This document shows, one piece after another, positions 8,494-17,217 of a stretch of 64,000 bases of DNA. The notes beneath the pieces are model-generated. The model searched no databases. It worked only from the letters and a program-made list of their open reading frames with translations, and was not told the origin of the DNA. The translations under genes were made by a program, and so were the position numbers. The DNA is from Bacillota bacterium (GTDB lineage: Bacteria > Bacillota > Clostridia > Acetivibrionales > JAFADI01): assembly GCA_023424965.1 (NCBI GenBank), contig JAFADI010000041.1:1-64000 (forward strand), written 5' to 3'. Each line of letters opens with the position of its first letter. The first letter of the stretch is position 1.

Positions 8494-9266
8494 TAAATCC
8501 CACCCCCCAGGCTCCAGTCGGACTGCTGCTGGACTGCGGAGGACACCAGCTGGGCCACAAAAGCGTTGGCGGGATTTGACCGGATCTCCCGGGGTTCCGC
8601 AAACTGCTGCACCGCGCCCTTATCCATGACAAGAATTCTGTCTGCAAGGCGGAAAGCCTCGTGGATATCGTGGGTCACGAACAGGAAGGTCCTGTTGAAT
8701 TTGTTGTGGATTTTCAGAAGCTCATCCTGCAGGTTCCGTCTCGTTATGGCATCGATGGCTCCAAAGGGTTCGTCCAGAAGCATCATCAGCGGGTCTACGG
8801 CAAGAGCTCTGGCAAGCCCCACCCTTTGCTGCTGTCCCCCCGAAAGCTGGCTGGGATACCTGCCGGCAAACTCGTCGGGAGGCAGCTCCACCAGCTCCAG
8901 AAGCTCCTGAACCCTGTCCTGTATCCTTTCCCTTTCCCAGCCCAGGATCTTTGGAACCGTCGCGATATTCTCCGCAATGGTAAAGTGGGGAAACAGGCCG
9001 GCCTGCTGGATGACATAGCCGATCTTCCTTCGCAGTTCCACCGGATTGATGTTTTTTGTATTCTCCCCGAAAAAAATGATATCGCCGCTGTCAGGTTCGT
9101 ATAAGCGGTTCACCATTTTCAAAAGCGTCGTTTTCCCGCAGCCCGAGGTTCCAAGAATCGCTACGATTTCCCCTTCGCTTACCTGGATTGAAACCTCTGA
9201 AACTGCATCATACAATGCTTTGGGAAAGCGCTTGCTCACAGCTCTGAACTCGACCGCTACGCCCAT
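8493..9266 (-). CDS. OpuC-type ABC ATPase
   Basis: A 257-residue ATPase: Walker A GTSGCGKTT near residue 40, Q-loop YVIQQAG, signature LSGGQQQRVGLARALA, Walker B MMLLDEPFGAIDAI and switch His TFLFVTHDIHEAF. It resembles OpuCA/ProV but lacks the C-terminal CBS domains of many OpuA/OpuC ATPases, which normally sense ionic strength, so osmotic gating is unlikely. The frame extends upstream, but GGGAGG precedes the ATG at 9266 and MGVAVEFRAVSKRF is the natural N-terminus. It overlaps the ferredoxin-like gene by 10 bases. Confidence 0.9.
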   Translation of the reverse strand: MGVAVEFRAVSKRFPKALYDAVSEVSIQVSEGEIVAILGTSGCGKTTLLKMVNRLYEPDSGDIIFFGENTKNINPVELRRKIGYVIQQAGLFPHFTIAENIATVPKILGWERERIQDRVQELLELVELPPDEFAGRYPSQLSGGQQQRVGLARALAVDPLMMLLDEPFGAIDAITRRNLQDELLKIHNKFNRTFLFVTHDIHEAFRLADRILVMDKGAVQQFAEPREIRSNPANAFVAQLVSSAVQQQSDWSLGGGI

Positions 9267-10195
9267 TGAGATGACCTCCCTGCCATGCTGATTGCAGAGG
9301 TGGGGCAGGTGTCCGCACAAAGCCCGCACCCCCTGCAAAGCTTAGAATCGTATGCAATGTTTCCGTCAACCCGGGCAAAAGCCTCAAACTGGCATCTTTC
9401 GGTGCACAACCCGCAATCGATGCAGGTACTGTCATCAAAAGCGGCAATTTTGTCGGCGCCGGGCCAGATAAGGTTGCTGTTCTTGACCGTCTGCGCCCGC
9501 AGAAGGTAGCAGCAGTCCTTGCAGCAGTTGCATATTCCCTTTGGGTTTGCCGTATGGACCAGCCCCAGTCCATCGGCATACCGGACAATACTTTTGGCTT
9601 CCTCCGGCGTAATGGCCTTCGACCAGCCCCGGTGAGGCATGGTGTTTATTCCGTTCTTAACGGATATGCAGACATTTACGGGTTTGCCGCAATTGCCCGC
9701 CAGCGTCCGGCAGTCGCAATTGTTCAGCCATAGCTGTGTATCAAAGGTGTCGACAAACTCCAGGGTCTCTTCCAACGTCAGCACCCTGTCTTGTGTCGGC
9801 ACTTCCAGGTCCTGGACACCTTTGACATAATTGCTGAAGTAAAGCCCGTCCAGGGCGACCTGCGTTTCCCTGGGCAAGGCGAGATACCTTTCAGGCTCAC
9901 TCATCACAAGGACACCCAGCATTTCGAAGAAAGTCGAAAGCTTGAATCTGGTGAAGCTGTCGTCTTCCAGCCGGACAACACCTCTCCTGTAGGCAGAACG
10001 CAGCAAACCCTGCACTTCCCCATCCGTCAATATCCCGCCGGCGGCAGCTTCCAGAACCTTCTTTGCTTCACTGTGGGTAAACACTTCCTTCTCAAGGGAA
10101 GTTACCAGCAGCATATCTTCCTGCGTATACAGCTTGTCGAGAGCTTCAAGGGCGGCTTCGGGAACAGCAAGCCTGGAAACGAACATCTCCATCAT
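9257..10195 (-). CDS. 4Fe-4S dicluster protein in transporter operon
   Basis: A 312-residue cytoplasmic protein. The N-terminal ~150 residues are helical and unassigned. The middle has Cys clusters (NNCDCRTLAGNC and CNCCKDCCYLLR). The C-terminus carries two ferredoxin-type motifs, CIDCGLCTERC and CRGCGLCADTC, each followed by the expected distal Cys/Pro. It could carry at least two [4Fe-4S] clusters and transfer electrons to a partner. The start with AGAGG upstream is chosen; the reading frame itself extends further. Its place between the binding protein and the ATPase of an ABC transporter is unusual. The function is unknown. Confidence 0.75.
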   Translation of the reverse strand: MMEMFVSRLAVPEAALEALDKLYTQEDMLLVTSLEKEVFTHSEAKKVLEAAAGGILTDGEVQGLLRSAYRRGVVRLEDDSFTRFKLSTFFEMLGVLVMSEPERYLALPRETQVALDGLYFSNYVKGVQDLEVPTQDRVLTLEETLEFVDTFDTQLWLNNCDCRTLAGNCGKPVNVCISVKNGINTMPHRGWSKAITPEEAKSIVRYADGLGLVHTANPKGICNCCKDCCYLLRAQTVKNSNLIWPGADKIAAFDDSTCIDCGLCTERCQFEAFARVDGNIAYDSKLCRGCGLCADTCPTSAISMAGRSSQWA

Positions 10196-10208
10196 TGTCA
10201 AAACCTCT

Positions 10209-11201
10209 TTATTTGATTGAATCGTAGAATTCCTTTGCCACTTCTTCAAATTCACGTTTTTTTACATCAACTTCTGCGTTCAGGCTGGTAATTCCCTTGG
10301 TATCGATTTTAGCGGATACCTTGTTCAATATCTCCGCGATCTCAGGGCTGGCGGTCAGTATCTCCTGTCGGACGACGGGTCCTACATTATAGGGCGGCCA
10401 GACCTTTTTGTCATCCTCCAGCACAACATATTTGGGGTCCGCGAGGGCGCCCTCGGTGGTATACGCCACCGCCAGGTCCGCCTTGTCGTTGGAAAGCACC
10501 TGGTACTTCAATGAATTGTCGAATACCTGGATGGATTTGAACTTAAATTCCCCATAGACCTTCGTCAGAGCCGGAAGTCCGTCTTCACGCTGTTCGAATT
10601 CACCCTGGGAGGCAAACCGGATCTTGTCGGCATTTTTCTGAAGGTCCGAGATGGTCTTGATGCCATACTTGTCGGAGGCTGCTTTGGTGATAACCAACCC
10701 CTGGCTGTCATTGGCGGCGGAATAGTCCAGCCACACCAGATCGAACTTTGTCTTGTATTCCTCTTTCACCGTGTCGTATACCTTTTGGGGATCGGTGACC
10801 AAGGGAAGCTTCAGGATGGACAGCAGGGACGTACCGGTATATTCGGGATAAAGGTCTATTTCCTTGTTCTTTAACGCATCATGGATGACGGAGCTGGCGA
10901 TGTTGAATTTGCGTTCCACCTTGTATCCGTTTGCCTCAAGAGCCAGGGCGTATATCTCCGACAGAACCAACCCTTCCGTGAAATCTTTGGCTCCTATTTT
11001 TATCGTGGGCTTGCTTTTTGTTTCCTGTGCCGGTTCTTTGGGGCTTTCCTCCGCCTTGGGAGCTGCCTGCTCCTGGGGTTTGGCATTTTCGGGCGTATTT
11101 GCCGGGGTGCCGCTCGAAGAGCTTCCGCATGCGGCAAAGGATAATAATAATACGGTGATTAAAACAATGCTTGACACTCGCTTGATGATATTCTTCTTCA
11201 T
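10209..11201 (-). CDS. OpuC-type substrate-binding lipoprotein
   Basis: A 330-residue lipoprotein: N-terminal signal with lipobox ending FAAC (Cys 26), a low-complexity Pro/Ala/Lys/Glu linker to about residue 68, then an OpuAC/OpuCC-type binding domain starting TIKIGAKDFTEGLVLSEIYA and including the family segments YPEYTGTSLL and VAYTTEGALADPKYVVLEDDK. It should capture a quaternary amine or similar zwitterion outside the membrane for the two permeases. The aromatic cage cannot be confirmed by eye, so the ligand is open. Confidence 0.88.
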   Translation of the reverse strand: MKKNIIKRVSSIVLITVLLLSFAACGSSSSGTPANTPENAKPQEQAAPKAEESPKEPAQETKSKPTIKIGAKDFTEGLVLSEIYALALEANGYKVERKFNIASSVIHDALKNKEIDLYPEYTGTSLLSILKLPLVTDPQKVYDTVKEEYKTKFDLVWLDYSAANDSQGLVITKAASDKYGIKTISDLQKNADKIRFASQGEFEQREDGLPALTKVYGEFKFKSIQVFDNSLKYQVLSNDKADLAVAYTTEGALADPKYVVLEDDKKVWPPYNVGPVVRQEILTASPEIAEILNKVSAKIDTKGITSLNAEVDVKKREFEEVAKEFYDSIK

Positions 11202-11229
11202 TATTAGACCCTCCAGTTAATAATATAGT

Positions 11230-11868
11230 TTATGACCGCTGGTATCTGGTCATATGCCTTTCTACCGACAAAAAAATCATATCCGTCAGCAGGGACAGCG
11301 CTGCAACGGTTATCCCTCCCAGGAGCAGCAGGTCCATGCGGTACAGGCCCAGTCCCGTTAAAATTATCTTACCCAGGCCCCCCGCTCCCACATAGGCGGC
11401 AAGTGTTGCGCTTGCAATCACTTCCACGGAAGCCGTCCTGATCCCTGTTAAGATTAAAGGCATCGCCAGAGGAAGTTTGACCTTGAAAAACAGAAAGGCT
11501 TTTTCCATACCCATGCCTTCCGCCGCCTCCAGCACCGATTCCGGCAAGGTTCTGAAAGCAATGGCCGTATTGATGAGTACGGGAGGTATGGCGAGGACGG
11601 TCAGTGCAAATACCGACGGAAACTCTCCAACTCCCAGAAACGGCATGCACACCACCAGGATGGCCAGGCTGGGTATAACCCTTAATATGCCGAAAAAGCC
11701 CGTAATCAACCCGTAGATGCGTTCGGATTTCGATGCCAGGATTCCAAGGAACCCTCCCACGATAACGGCCACCAGTACCGAAATACCACTGATTTTTACA
11801 TGTTGAAGTATGGACATTGCGAAGTCCCCGGAATTTTTTTGCAGATAAGACAATAACGCAACATACAT
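11230..11868 (-). CDS. OpuC-type ABC permease (first gene of operon)
   Basis: A 212-residue BPD-type permease paralogous to the one at 7849-8493; both share the docking-loop pattern EAAEGMGMEKAFLFFKVKLP. Two separate permease genes plus a separate binding protein is the OpuB/OpuC layout. The frame extends to 11889, but the ATG at 11868 follows a GGTGGG ribosome-binding site. This is the promoter-proximal gene of permease - binding protein - ferredoxin - ATPase - permease - metY. Confidence 0.87.
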   Translation of the reverse strand: MYVALLSYLQKNSGDFAMSILQHVKISGISVLVAVIVGGFLGILASKSERIYGLITGFFGILRVIPSLAILVVCMPFLGVGEFPSVFALTVLAIPPVLINTAIAFRTLPESVLEAAEGMGMEKAFLFFKVKLPLAMPLILTGIRTASVEVIASATLAAYVGAGGLGKIILTGLGLYRMDLLLLGGITVAALSLLTDMIFLSVERHMTRYQRS

Positions 11869-11935
11869 TTTCCCACCCCAACGCTCCAAATTTTAATTTA
11901 TACTACTCATATATGTTTAGTAATATTTGTTAATA

Positions 11936-11967
11936 GGAAGTTTACACCAACTTCCTGCCGCTGTCAA
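11936..11967 (-). promoter_or_regulatory. Promoter and dyad of OpuC-like/metY operon
   Basis: Minus strand: TTGACA (11962-11967), 17-nt spacer, TAAACT (11939-11944). A 7-bp inverted repeat GGAAGTT/AACTTCC (11936-11942 and 11949-11955) overlaps the -10 and could be an operator. Confidence 0.7.
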
Positions 11968-12140
11968 CAGTTTATAACATATTATTTTTATATGTTTACT
12001 AGGAATTTATCATTCCGTCTTTTTTTGCCACGCCTGCAAACTAAAGTTCCGGCTACACATGTTTATGTGGATGATAGAATTTTTTACCACCTTTTTACTC
12101 CGGACAAACTTGTTTTTTCCCCAATACAATTTTGCATCTA

Positions 12141-12177
12141 TAAAAAGGAACCGGACAGCATAACGCTCCGGTTCCTT
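12141..12177 (-). terminator. Terminator of thiN-side operon
   Basis: Minus-strand stem GGAACCGGA / TCCGGTTCC with an 11-nt loop followed by TTTTTAT, about 50 bases after the thiN stop. Confidence 0.88.
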
Positions 12178-12223
12178 CTATACTTAAAACAAAGATACAG
12201 TGTGGTTTGTGCCCTTCACCCGG

Positions 12224-12859
12224 CTAATCCCGGGACTTGATCACCAGCATCAGGCCTTCCTTAACGGTTACTTCCGCGGTGTCCCCTTCGAACTCGTTGC
12301 TCACACCCCAGGTGGACCCCATTTCGATGGTGGCATTCTCCAGGGGGTAGTACAGTCCCCGGGTGGTGACCCCCGAGACTTTCTCCGACAACGGCAGCAG
12401 GGATATTTTTACGCCCGGCTCCCGCTGGAGGGTTATGCCGTCCTTGATCAGCGTAACCTCGTTGTACTCATTTGCAAGGATCCCCCGGACATCGCATTCC
12501 ATCATTTTTTTCAATAAAAACAGGTTGCCGACGGAATGGTCCAGCCGGGTCCCGAGGCCTCCGATGATTACGATCACCCGGCTTCCCCGCTCTATTGCCA
12601 GGTCAACGGCGATTTCCGCATCCGTCATGTCCTTTTCCACAGGGAAGGTGACGATTTCCGCCTCACTGTCCCTGAAAAAGGCATAGTCCTCCTGGGAGAT
12701 GGAGTCAAAATCCCCAAGCAGTATGTGGGGCCTGACGCGGAACCTTCTCAGGTGGGATGCACCCCCGTCCGCACAAATGATCAGATCTGCTCCCTCAAAA
12801 TATCCGGACATATGGGGGTAGTCATTTATAGAACCGTTGCACACAATTACAGCTTTCAT
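12224..12859 (-). CDS. thiN: Thiamine pyrophosphokinase
   Basis: A 211-residue ThiN/TPK that makes thiamine diphosphate from thiamine and ATP. The N-terminal catalytic domain contains ICADGGASHLRRF and LLGDFDSI (metal/diphosphate-binding Asp), then FPVEKDMTDAEIAVDLA and GGLGTRLDHSVGNL; the C-terminal beta domain binds thiamine. It follows rpe by about 29 bases and ends the prpC-prkC-rsgA-rpe-thiN run common in Clostridia. Confidence 0.92.
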   Translation of the reverse strand: MKAVIVCNGSINDYPHMSGYFEGADLIICADGGASHLRRFRVRPHILLGDFDSISQEDYAFFRDSEAEIVTFPVEKDMTDAEIAVDLAIERGSRVIVIIGGLGTRLDHSVGNLFLLKKMMECDVRGILANEYNEVTLIKDGITLQREPGVKISLLPLSEKVSGVTTRGLYYPLENATIEMGSTWGVSNEFEGDTAEVTVKEGLMLVIKSRD

Positions 12860-12888
12860 CCAATCTCCAAATCCCTATCTTCATTGTC

Positions 12889-13548
12889 TTAGCGGCTGTA
12901 CGCCTTTTCCTTCAAATCCCTTATGATCCCGGTCATATCCGGGGCTTTAAAAACGGTGGTTCCCGCCACCAGAACATTGGCTCCGGCCTCCGTAACCCTG
13001 TAGACATTGGTCAAATCAATGCCTCCGTCTACCTGAATGTCTGTTTTCAGGCCCCGTTCGTCAAATCTTGCCCTGAGCTGCCTTACTTTTTCTGTCACGG
13101 ATTCAATGTAGGACTGGCCGCCGAAACCGGGATTCACCGTCATGAGCAAAACCATGTCCACCTCTTCCAGAACCCAGTCAAGGGTTGAAAGGGAAGTCGC
13201 GGGGTTTAACGCCACCGCCGCCTTTTTCCCCCTCAGCTTTATGCTCTGGAGGGTCCTGTTCAAATGCACGCAGTCTTCCGCATGCACGGTGATGATGTCG
13301 GCTCCCGCATCAATAAACTCATTGATATATTTATCCGCCTTTTCGATCATCAGATGGACATCAAAAGGCAGGTCGGTAATCTTTCTCAAACATTTGATAA
13401 CAGGCGGCCCCATGGTGATGTTGGGCACGAAATGCCCGTCCATTACGTCGATATGGATCAAATCCGCTCCTGCCGCCTCTACTCTCTTTATTTCCTCGCC
13501 CAGCCTGGAAAAATCCGAAGCCAGTAAGGAAGGCGCAATTTTAATCAT
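12889..13548 (-). CDS. rpe: Ribulose-phosphate 3-epimerase
   Basis: A 219-residue TIM-barrel enzyme of the pentose phosphate pathway. It has the N-terminal IKIAPSLLASDFSRL, the metal-binding HIDVMDGHFVPNITMGP and VHLMIEKAD, MTVNPGFGGQ and the catalytic VDGGID. An ATG at 13566 is in frame, but AAAGGGG lies just before the ATG at 13548 and matches the family start. Confidence 0.95.
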   Translation of the reverse strand: MIKIAPSLLASDFSRLGEEIKRVEAAGADLIHIDVMDGHFVPNITMGPPVIKCLRKITDLPFDVHLMIEKADKYINEFIDAGADIITVHAEDCVHLNRTLQSIKLRGKKAAVALNPATSLSTLDWVLEEVDMVLLMTVNPGFGGQSYIESVTEKVRQLRARFDERGLKTDIQVDGGIDLTNVYRVTEAGANVLVAGTTVFKAPDMTGIIRDLKEKAYSR

Positions 13549-13578
13549 TTTTATAACCCCTTTCATCCTGTTGTAAAT

Positions 13579-14478
13579 CTATCTATTTGTTTTTTTCTTT
13601 GTATAGCCCTTTTCCTGTTTTAAGCTGTTATAAAATTGTATATACCGGTTGTACCTGCCCATATCGATAAAGCCCTCCGCCAATGCCTCTTTGATTCTGC
13701 ATTCGGGCTCGGTGATATGGCTGCAGCCGGTAAATCTGCATTTGTTCAGATAATCGCTGAATTCGGGATAATATAGTTCAAGCTGCTGGTAGGGCAGGTC
13801 TGTAAGCTCAAAAGAACTGAAACCGGGAGTATCGACGACATAGCCTCCGGACTCCAGCTCAAAAAGCTCCGCATGGCGGGTGGTATGCCTTCCCCTTTCA
13901 ATCTTTGTGCTCACTTCTCCCGTTTCCATCCGTGAGTCCTGTGACAGGCTGTTCAATATGGTTGACTTTCCAACACCGGACTGTCCCGCAAATACGGTGA
14001 TTTTACCCTTCAGGCGCTCTTTCAGCGCCTCAAAGCCCACATGCCTTTTAGAGTTCAGCAGCAGCACATCATATCCGGCCTTGTCGTAAGCTTTGGCTAT
14101 TTCCTCATGGCTTCCGGTTTCATCCAGGTCAATCTTGTTGATACAGACGATGGGATGGATGTCCTTTATTTCAGCAGTAATCAAAAGCTTATCAAGGAGA
14201 ACAAAGTCAGGGGCCGGAGACTTTACGGCGATGATCACCGCAACCTGGTCCACATTTGCAACGCTGGGCCTCACAAGCTGTGTTCTCCGCTCTGAAATCT
14301 CTACGATATTGCCTGTTCCTCTATGGGCATCCACAATGGAAATGGAGACACTGTCACCGGGCAAGGGCGTAATGTCGTCTTTGCGGAAGACGCCCCTTGC
14401 CTTGCATTCAAAAACCTTCTCTTCAACTTTAACGTAATAAAACCCGCCAATACCCTTTATTATGGTGCCCGTCGGCAA
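13579..14478 (-). CDS. rsgA: RsgA, 30S ribosome maturation GTPase
   Basis: A 299-residue circularly permuted GTPase acting late in small-subunit maturation: N-terminal OB fold (about 1-65), G4 NKIDL, G1 GQSGVGKSTILNSL, G3 DTPGF, and a C-terminal zinc motif CRFTGCSHITEPEC. The start codon is TTG with GGAGGTG upstream. It lies next to prkC, a frequent neighbour. Confidence 0.95.
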   Translation of the reverse strand: MPTGTIIKGIGGFYYVKVEEKVFECKARGVFRKDDITPLPGDSVSISIVDAHRGTGNIVEISERRTQLVRPSVANVDQVAVIIAVKSPAPDFVLLDKLLITAEIKDIHPIVCINKIDLDETGSHEEIAKAYDKAGYDVLLLNSKRHVGFEALKERLKGKITVFAGQSGVGKSTILNSLSQDSRMETGEVSTKIERGRHTTRHAELFELESGGYVVDTPGFSSFELTDLPYQQLELYYPEFSDYLNKCRFTGCSHITEPECRIKEALAEGFIDMGRYNRYIQFYNSLKQEKGYTKKKTNR

Positions 14479-14494
14479 AAGCTCCGCACCTCCG

Positions 14495-16405
14495 TCAATT
14501 CATTGGAAATTCGACAAACAGGTTGCCGTCGAGATAGACCGTAACCTTAGTACTCCCATTCTCCGGTACGGGGATGGGAAGTGTCAGGGGGAACTCACTC
14601 TTGTTTTTCATTTCATTGTTGATGAGGAGCTCCATCTTGTTGGTGTCAGAGGGGGTAACCTCCACCAGCACCTTTATCTTATCTCCGTATAAATCCATGT
14701 TGCTGAGGGGTAGGAAAGTATTCACGATTTTCCGCTGTACCGTCATCGCCTCAAAGTATATGTCCACGCCCGAGCCCTCATTCACCTCGGAATTGGCTGC
14801 AGGATTCTGGTTTACGATCTTGTCCACATGGTTCTTTCCCTCTTCGGGCATGATTTTGCCAACCTTGAGCTTTGCGTCGGAAAGCATCTTCTGGGCGTCC
14901 ATCATAGTCTTACCCTTCAGGTCCGGCACCTTCGTAGACTTGATTTCCGGCCCCTTGCTCTTATACAACACGACGGTGGAGCCTTCCTTCACCGATTCAC
15001 CCGCTTCAGGCTCCGTTCTGGTTATGAGGCCGCTCACCAGGGTGTCGTGGAATTCCTCCGTAAACTGCGGAACCAGCCCCAGTCCCACCACCGTATTCTC
15101 CGCCGTCCTGTAATCCTGCTTGCTGAGGTCCGGCAATTTCACCATGGTAGGCCCTTTGCTTATCACGAATTTAATGGCATAAGATCCATTGGGAGCAAGG
15201 GTCCTCCCTTCGGAAATGTTCTGGGACAGGATGGTCCCAGCGGCCTGGTCGTCTGCCTGCTCCACCTTGTCAACCTGGATTTTTGCCTGCTCAAGCTCCG
15301 ATTGAACCTCATCGATGTTCTTGCCCACATAGTTCTGAACCTTGAACACCTTGGGATCTTCATTTATAATAATGGGGGCCACCAGCTTGTAGCCCACATA
15401 GGTGAACAGTATGATGATGATGGCCGAAGTGGCCACCGCCAGCCATACCGTTAATTTGTCGCCCTTTTTACCCTTTTTCTTTCCATCCTCCGGATCATCC
15501 CTGATCAGCAGATCTTCATTTCTTATTGTCTTAACTCTTTTTGTAGGCATTTCTTCCGCTTCCTGTCCTTTTACAAAAGAACCCTCCGGCTCCGTCAAAA
15601 CCCTGTTTAAATCCTGGAGCATTTCCGATGCGGTCTGGTATCTTTTGTTCTGTTCCTTTTTGATGGCCTTCATGATAATATCATTTACGGCGGAGGGAAC
15701 GCTCTCATCCACATCCACAGGCCTGACGGCCTGGTCCTGTATATGTTTTAAGGCGATCGCAACAGGCGTTTCCCCGTCAAAGGGAAGCCTGCCCGTTACC
15801 ATTTCGTACAAAGCAATGCCGAGGGAATAAAGGTCCGACTTCTCATCCGTATAACCGCCCCGGGCCTGCTCGGGAGAGAAATAATGGACGGAGCCGATGG
15901 TGCTCCCCACCATGGTGATGGTGGAAGAAGACACCGCCCTGGCGATGCCGAAATCCGTAACCTTCACGATGCCCTCTTCGGTAAACAGGATGTTGTGGGG
16001 CTTGATATCCCTGTGGACAATATGGTTTCTATGTGCATGCTCAATTGCGGAGCATATTTGTATCGATATTTTGACGGCTTCCTTCCAGGGAAGCTTCTTT
16101 TTCTGCAAAATATAGTCCTTTAAGGTGATTCCGTGGACAAATTCCATAATGATATAATGGACGTCCTCCTCATGCCCTACGTCATAAATGGACACGATAT
16201 TGGGGTGGGACAGGCTCGCAGCAGCCTGAGCCTCAATCTTAAAACGTTTCACAAATTCTTCGTCGTTTATGAATTCAGGCCGCAGGATTTTTACCGCCAC
16301 AAACCTGTTCAACAGCCTGCATTTTGCTTTATAGACAAGGGCCATTCCTCCCCCGCCTATCTTCTCAAGCAGTTCGTATCTATTCCCTAAAATTTTTCCT
16401 TCCAT
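14495..16405 (-). CDS. prkC: PASTA-domain Ser/Thr kinase PrkC
   Basis: A 636-residue membrane Hanks-type kinase. The N-terminal cytosolic kinase domain (about 10-270) has the glycine loop IGGGGMALVYKA, VAVKIL, catalytic HRDIKPHN and DFGIA. A basic linker leads to one membrane helix near residue 345 (LTVWLAVATSAIIIILF). About three extracellular PASTA repeats follow, which in this family bind muropeptides and signal growth or germination. GAGGTG three bases before ATG 16405 fixes the start; the longer frame overlaps prpC. It is paired with the PP2C phosphatase upstream. Confidence 0.94.
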   Translation of the reverse strand: MEGKILGNRYELLEKIGGGGMALVYKAKCRLLNRFVAVKILRPEFINDEEFVKRFKIEAQAAASLSHPNIVSIYDVGHEEDVHYIIMEFVHGITLKDYILQKKKLPWKEAVKISIQICSAIEHAHRNHIVHRDIKPHNILFTEEGIVKVTDFGIARAVSSSTITMVGSTIGSVHYFSPEQARGGYTDEKSDLYSLGIALYEMVTGRLPFDGETPVAIALKHIQDQAVRPVDVDESVPSAVNDIIMKAIKKEQNKRYQTASEMLQDLNRVLTEPEGSFVKGQEAEEMPTKRVKTIRNEDLLIRDDPEDGKKKGKKGDKLTVWLAVATSAIIIILFTYVGYKLVAPIIINEDPKVFKVQNYVGKNIDEVQSELEQAKIQVDKVEQADDQAAGTILSQNISEGRTLAPNGSYAIKFVISKGPTMVKLPDLSKQDYRTAENTVVGLGLVPQFTEEFHDTLVSGLITRTEPEAGESVKEGSTVVLYKSKGPEIKSTKVPDLKGKTMMDAQKMLSDAKLKVGKIMPEEGKNHVDKIVNQNPAANSEVNEGSGVDIYFEAMTVQRKIVNTFLPLSNMDLYGDKIKVLVEVTPSDTNKMELLINNEMKNKSEFPLTLPIPVPENGSTKVTVYLDGNLFVEFPMN

Positions 16406-16452
16406 AAGCACCTCGCAAATATTGAAGAATGGCCTTAAGCCTTCATCATACT

Positions 16453-17190
16453 TTACTGGTTTCTGAAAATAATGACGGATACATTGTCTTCGCCGCCTGC
16501 CGCATTGGCTGCATCCACCAGCGTATTGCACGCCTGCTGGGGATCGTCGGTGTTTTCAAGTATCTCCTTTATTTTCTCATCATCAAGCATATTTGTAAGT
16601 CCGTCGGTACACAATAAGTAAACATCGTTGTCTTTGATATTGCAGTCATAGAGGTCGCTCTCCACCTTTTCCAGGCATCCGAGGGCCCTGGTGATCAGGT
16701 TGCGCTTGGGATGGCCCTGGGCTTCCAGCCTTGTTATGGAGCCGGTCTTTACAAGCTCCTCGATAAAGGAGTGGTCTGTCGTTATTTGCTCGAAATTGCC
16801 GTCCCGGAGCAAATATACCCTGCTGTCGCCAACATGTCCGATATAGATTTTTTTGTTGCATACGACGGCCAGTATCAGGGTGGTTCCCATACCGGCGGTC
16901 TCCGGCTTGAGCTTTGAAATTTCAAATATCTCAGTATTTGCGTTTATAATTGCATCCTGAATCCTTTCTTCAACCCTGGTTTCATCGGACAGGTCATCAG
17001 GAAATTCAAGTATGTAGTTGCTTATGGAATCAACAGCCATCTTGCTGGCTACTTCACCGGAGTTGTGCCCACCCATTCCATCAGCAATAATAAAGCAAAC
17101 CGGAACATTGGGATAACCCGCGATGATATTATAACTATCCTCATTGCTATCCCGCTGTATTCCCTTGTCACTCTTTACACCGAACTTCAC
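16453..17190 (-). CDS. prpC: PP2C-type Ser/Thr phosphatase PrpC/Stp
   Basis: A 245-residue PPM phosphatase opposing PrkC. It has the metal-binding motifs DSNEDSYN, ADGMGGHNSGE, GDSRVYLLRDG, LLCTDGLTNM and GGEDNVSV. TTG 17193 and GTG 17190 are both possible starts; MKFGVKSDKG fits the family. It lies 47 bases before prkC. Confidence 0.94.
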   Translation of the reverse strand: MKFGVKSDKGIQRDSNEDSYNIIAGYPNVPVCFIIADGMGGHNSGEVASKMAVDSISNYILEFPDDLSDETRVEERIQDAIINANTEIFEISKLKPETAGMGTTLILAVVCNKKIYIGHVGDSRVYLLRDGNFEQITTDHSFIEELVKTGSITRLEAQGHPKRNLITRALGCLEKVESDLYDCNIKDNDVYLLCTDGLTNMLDDEKIKEILENTDDPQQACNTLVDAANAAGGEDNVSVIIFRNQ

Positions 17191-17217
17191 CAAATCACCA
17201 CCACTTATATAGATAAT

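Larger units (their letters stand above)
11869..12223. other. 355-bp intergenic region upstream of OpuC-like operon
   Basis: It holds the operon promoter and dyad (11936-11967), then about 170 bp without recognisable signal, then the thiN terminator (12141-12177). No SAM riboswitch or T-box was recognised despite the metY-like gene in the operon. Confidence 0.6.

Noticed and set aside
11869..12223. SAM riboswitch or T-box upstream of the metY-containing operon
   Set aside because: No matching conserved core; the region is AT-rich with only a promoter dyad and a terminator.
11992..12240. 82-codon plus-strand frame
   Set aside because: It crosses the thiN terminator, has no ribosome-binding site and resembles no family.
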